Of a DNA stretch of 64,000 nt, positions 63,607 to 64,000 are shown one piece after another. Origin of the DNA: CAITWD01 sp963842065. GTDB taxonomy: Bacteria; Actinomycetota; Thermoleophilia; Miltoncostaeales; Miltoncostaeaceae. Location of the stretch: positions 186,001-250,000 of the forward strand of contig CAWJEW010000004.1 of NCBI GenBank assembly GCA_963842065.1, read 5' to 3'. The notes beneath the pieces were generated by a model, which was not told the DNA's origin, did no database searches, and was given only the letters and a program-made list of their open reading frames with translations. The position numbers and the translations under genes were made by a program. Each line of letters starts with the position of its first letter. The stretch's first letter is position 1.

Positions 63607-64000
63607 ACCCCGTCATCTCGCACCCGGACAACGATCCGCTCTGGTACCGGGACGCGGTCATCTACCAGCTGCACGTGCGGTCGTTCTACGACGCCAATGG
63701 CGACGGGATCGGCGACTTCAAGGGCCTGGTCGACAAACTCGACTACCTGCACGACCTCGGCGTCTCGGGGCTGTGGCTCTTGCCGTTCTACCCGTCGCCG
63801 CTCCGCGACGACGGGTATGACATCGCCGACTTCGCCAGCATCAACCCGGCCTACGGGTCGATGCGCGACTTTCGCACGCTCCTGCGCGAGGCCCACCGCC
63901 GCGACCTGCGGGTGATCACCGAGCTGGTGCTCAACCACACCTCCGACCAGCACCCGTGGTTCCAGCGCGCGCGGGCGGCGGGGCCGGACAGCCGCTGGGG
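63603..64000 (+). CDS. treS: Trehalose synthase TreS, cut by the window end
   Basis: The first 132 residues of a GH13_16 enzyme that interconverts maltose and trehalose. MNPVISHPDNDPLWYRDAVI is followed by YQLHVRSFYDANGDGIGDFK, LDYLHDLGVSGLWLLPFYPS, DDGYDIADFASINPAYGSMR and DLRVITELVLNHTSDQHPWF, all standard for TreS/maltose alpha-D-glucosyltransferase. The catalytic Asp and Glu lie beyond the window. The frame is intact, in contrast to the glgE gene it overlaps. Together with GlgE (and usually a maltokinase, not seen) it would feed trehalose into alpha-glucan synthesis. Confidence 0.93.
   Translation, partial: MNPVISHPDNDPLWYRDAVIYQLHVRSFYDANGDGIGDFKGLVDKLDYLHDLGVSGLWLLPFYPSPLRDDGYDIADFASINPAYGSMRDFRTLLREAHRRDLRVITELVLNHTSDQHPWFQRARAAGPDSRW

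Overview
The window reads as a GC-rich actinobacterial chromosome segment. The gene content fits an uncultured member of the class Thermoleophilia (Solirubrobacterales-like): a GlgX/GlgE/TreS alpha-glucan cluster, a DUF2079 protein, repeated GT39-type membrane glycosyltransferases, an SppA of the two-domain type and many actinobacterial insertion sequences. The taxonomy is inferred from family content, not from a marker gene.

Layout. 1-8.4 kb is ordinary chromosome: a GT39-like glycosyltransferase running off the left edge, a BspA-like repeat protein, an NTF2-like protein, a GAP-family membrane protein, a DUF1254/DUF1214 protein, and a divergent TetR/DUF4389 pair with a clear promoter-operator. 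From 8.57 kb, where a tRNA-Ser 3' fragment lies, to the complete tRNA-Ser at 55.6 kb, the DNA is accessory and layered. It holds an IS5-type element carrying a pRiA4b-ORF3-like passenger (9.5-10.9 kb). Next comes a compact phage-satellite-like element (11.1-18.2 kb: integrase, Xis, HNH, large and small terminase, AAA ATPase, prim-pol, XRE regulator, one divergent gene, no capsid or tail genes). A mosaic of gene fragments and regulators follows (18.6-34 kb: two sigma factors, SET and SAM methyltransferases, a LysM lytic enzyme, HEPN and HNH-like remnants, an IS3 element, a phosphodiester glycosidase, recombinase remnants, a duplicated 305-bp cassette). Then come a dynamin-like GTPase plus two MutS-like ATPases (34.4-39.4 kb), an envelope/glycosyl block (42.7-48.6 kb), SppA, and nested IS481/IS1634/IS110 elements (51.4-54.9 kb). 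Beyond 55.8 kb lie a second GT39 enzyme, a mannosyltransferase, and glgX facing glgE-treS.

How the genes work together. The satellite-like element is one minus-strand operon with 4-11 base overlaps, read from XRE to integrase. The dynamin and the two MutS-like genes form another minus-strand operon. GlgE and TreS would link trehalose/maltose to alpha-glucan through maltose 1-phosphate, with GlgX debranching.

Caveats. Many genes at 3.5-6.1 kb and 57.9-63.6 kb are broken by single-base indels, some in C or G runs, so sequencing or assembly error is as likely as decay. The best candidates for something under-described are the capsid-less prim-pol/terminase element, the dynamin plus paired MutS-like operon, and the tRNA-bracketed layering of the island. 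None can be proven novel without database searches.
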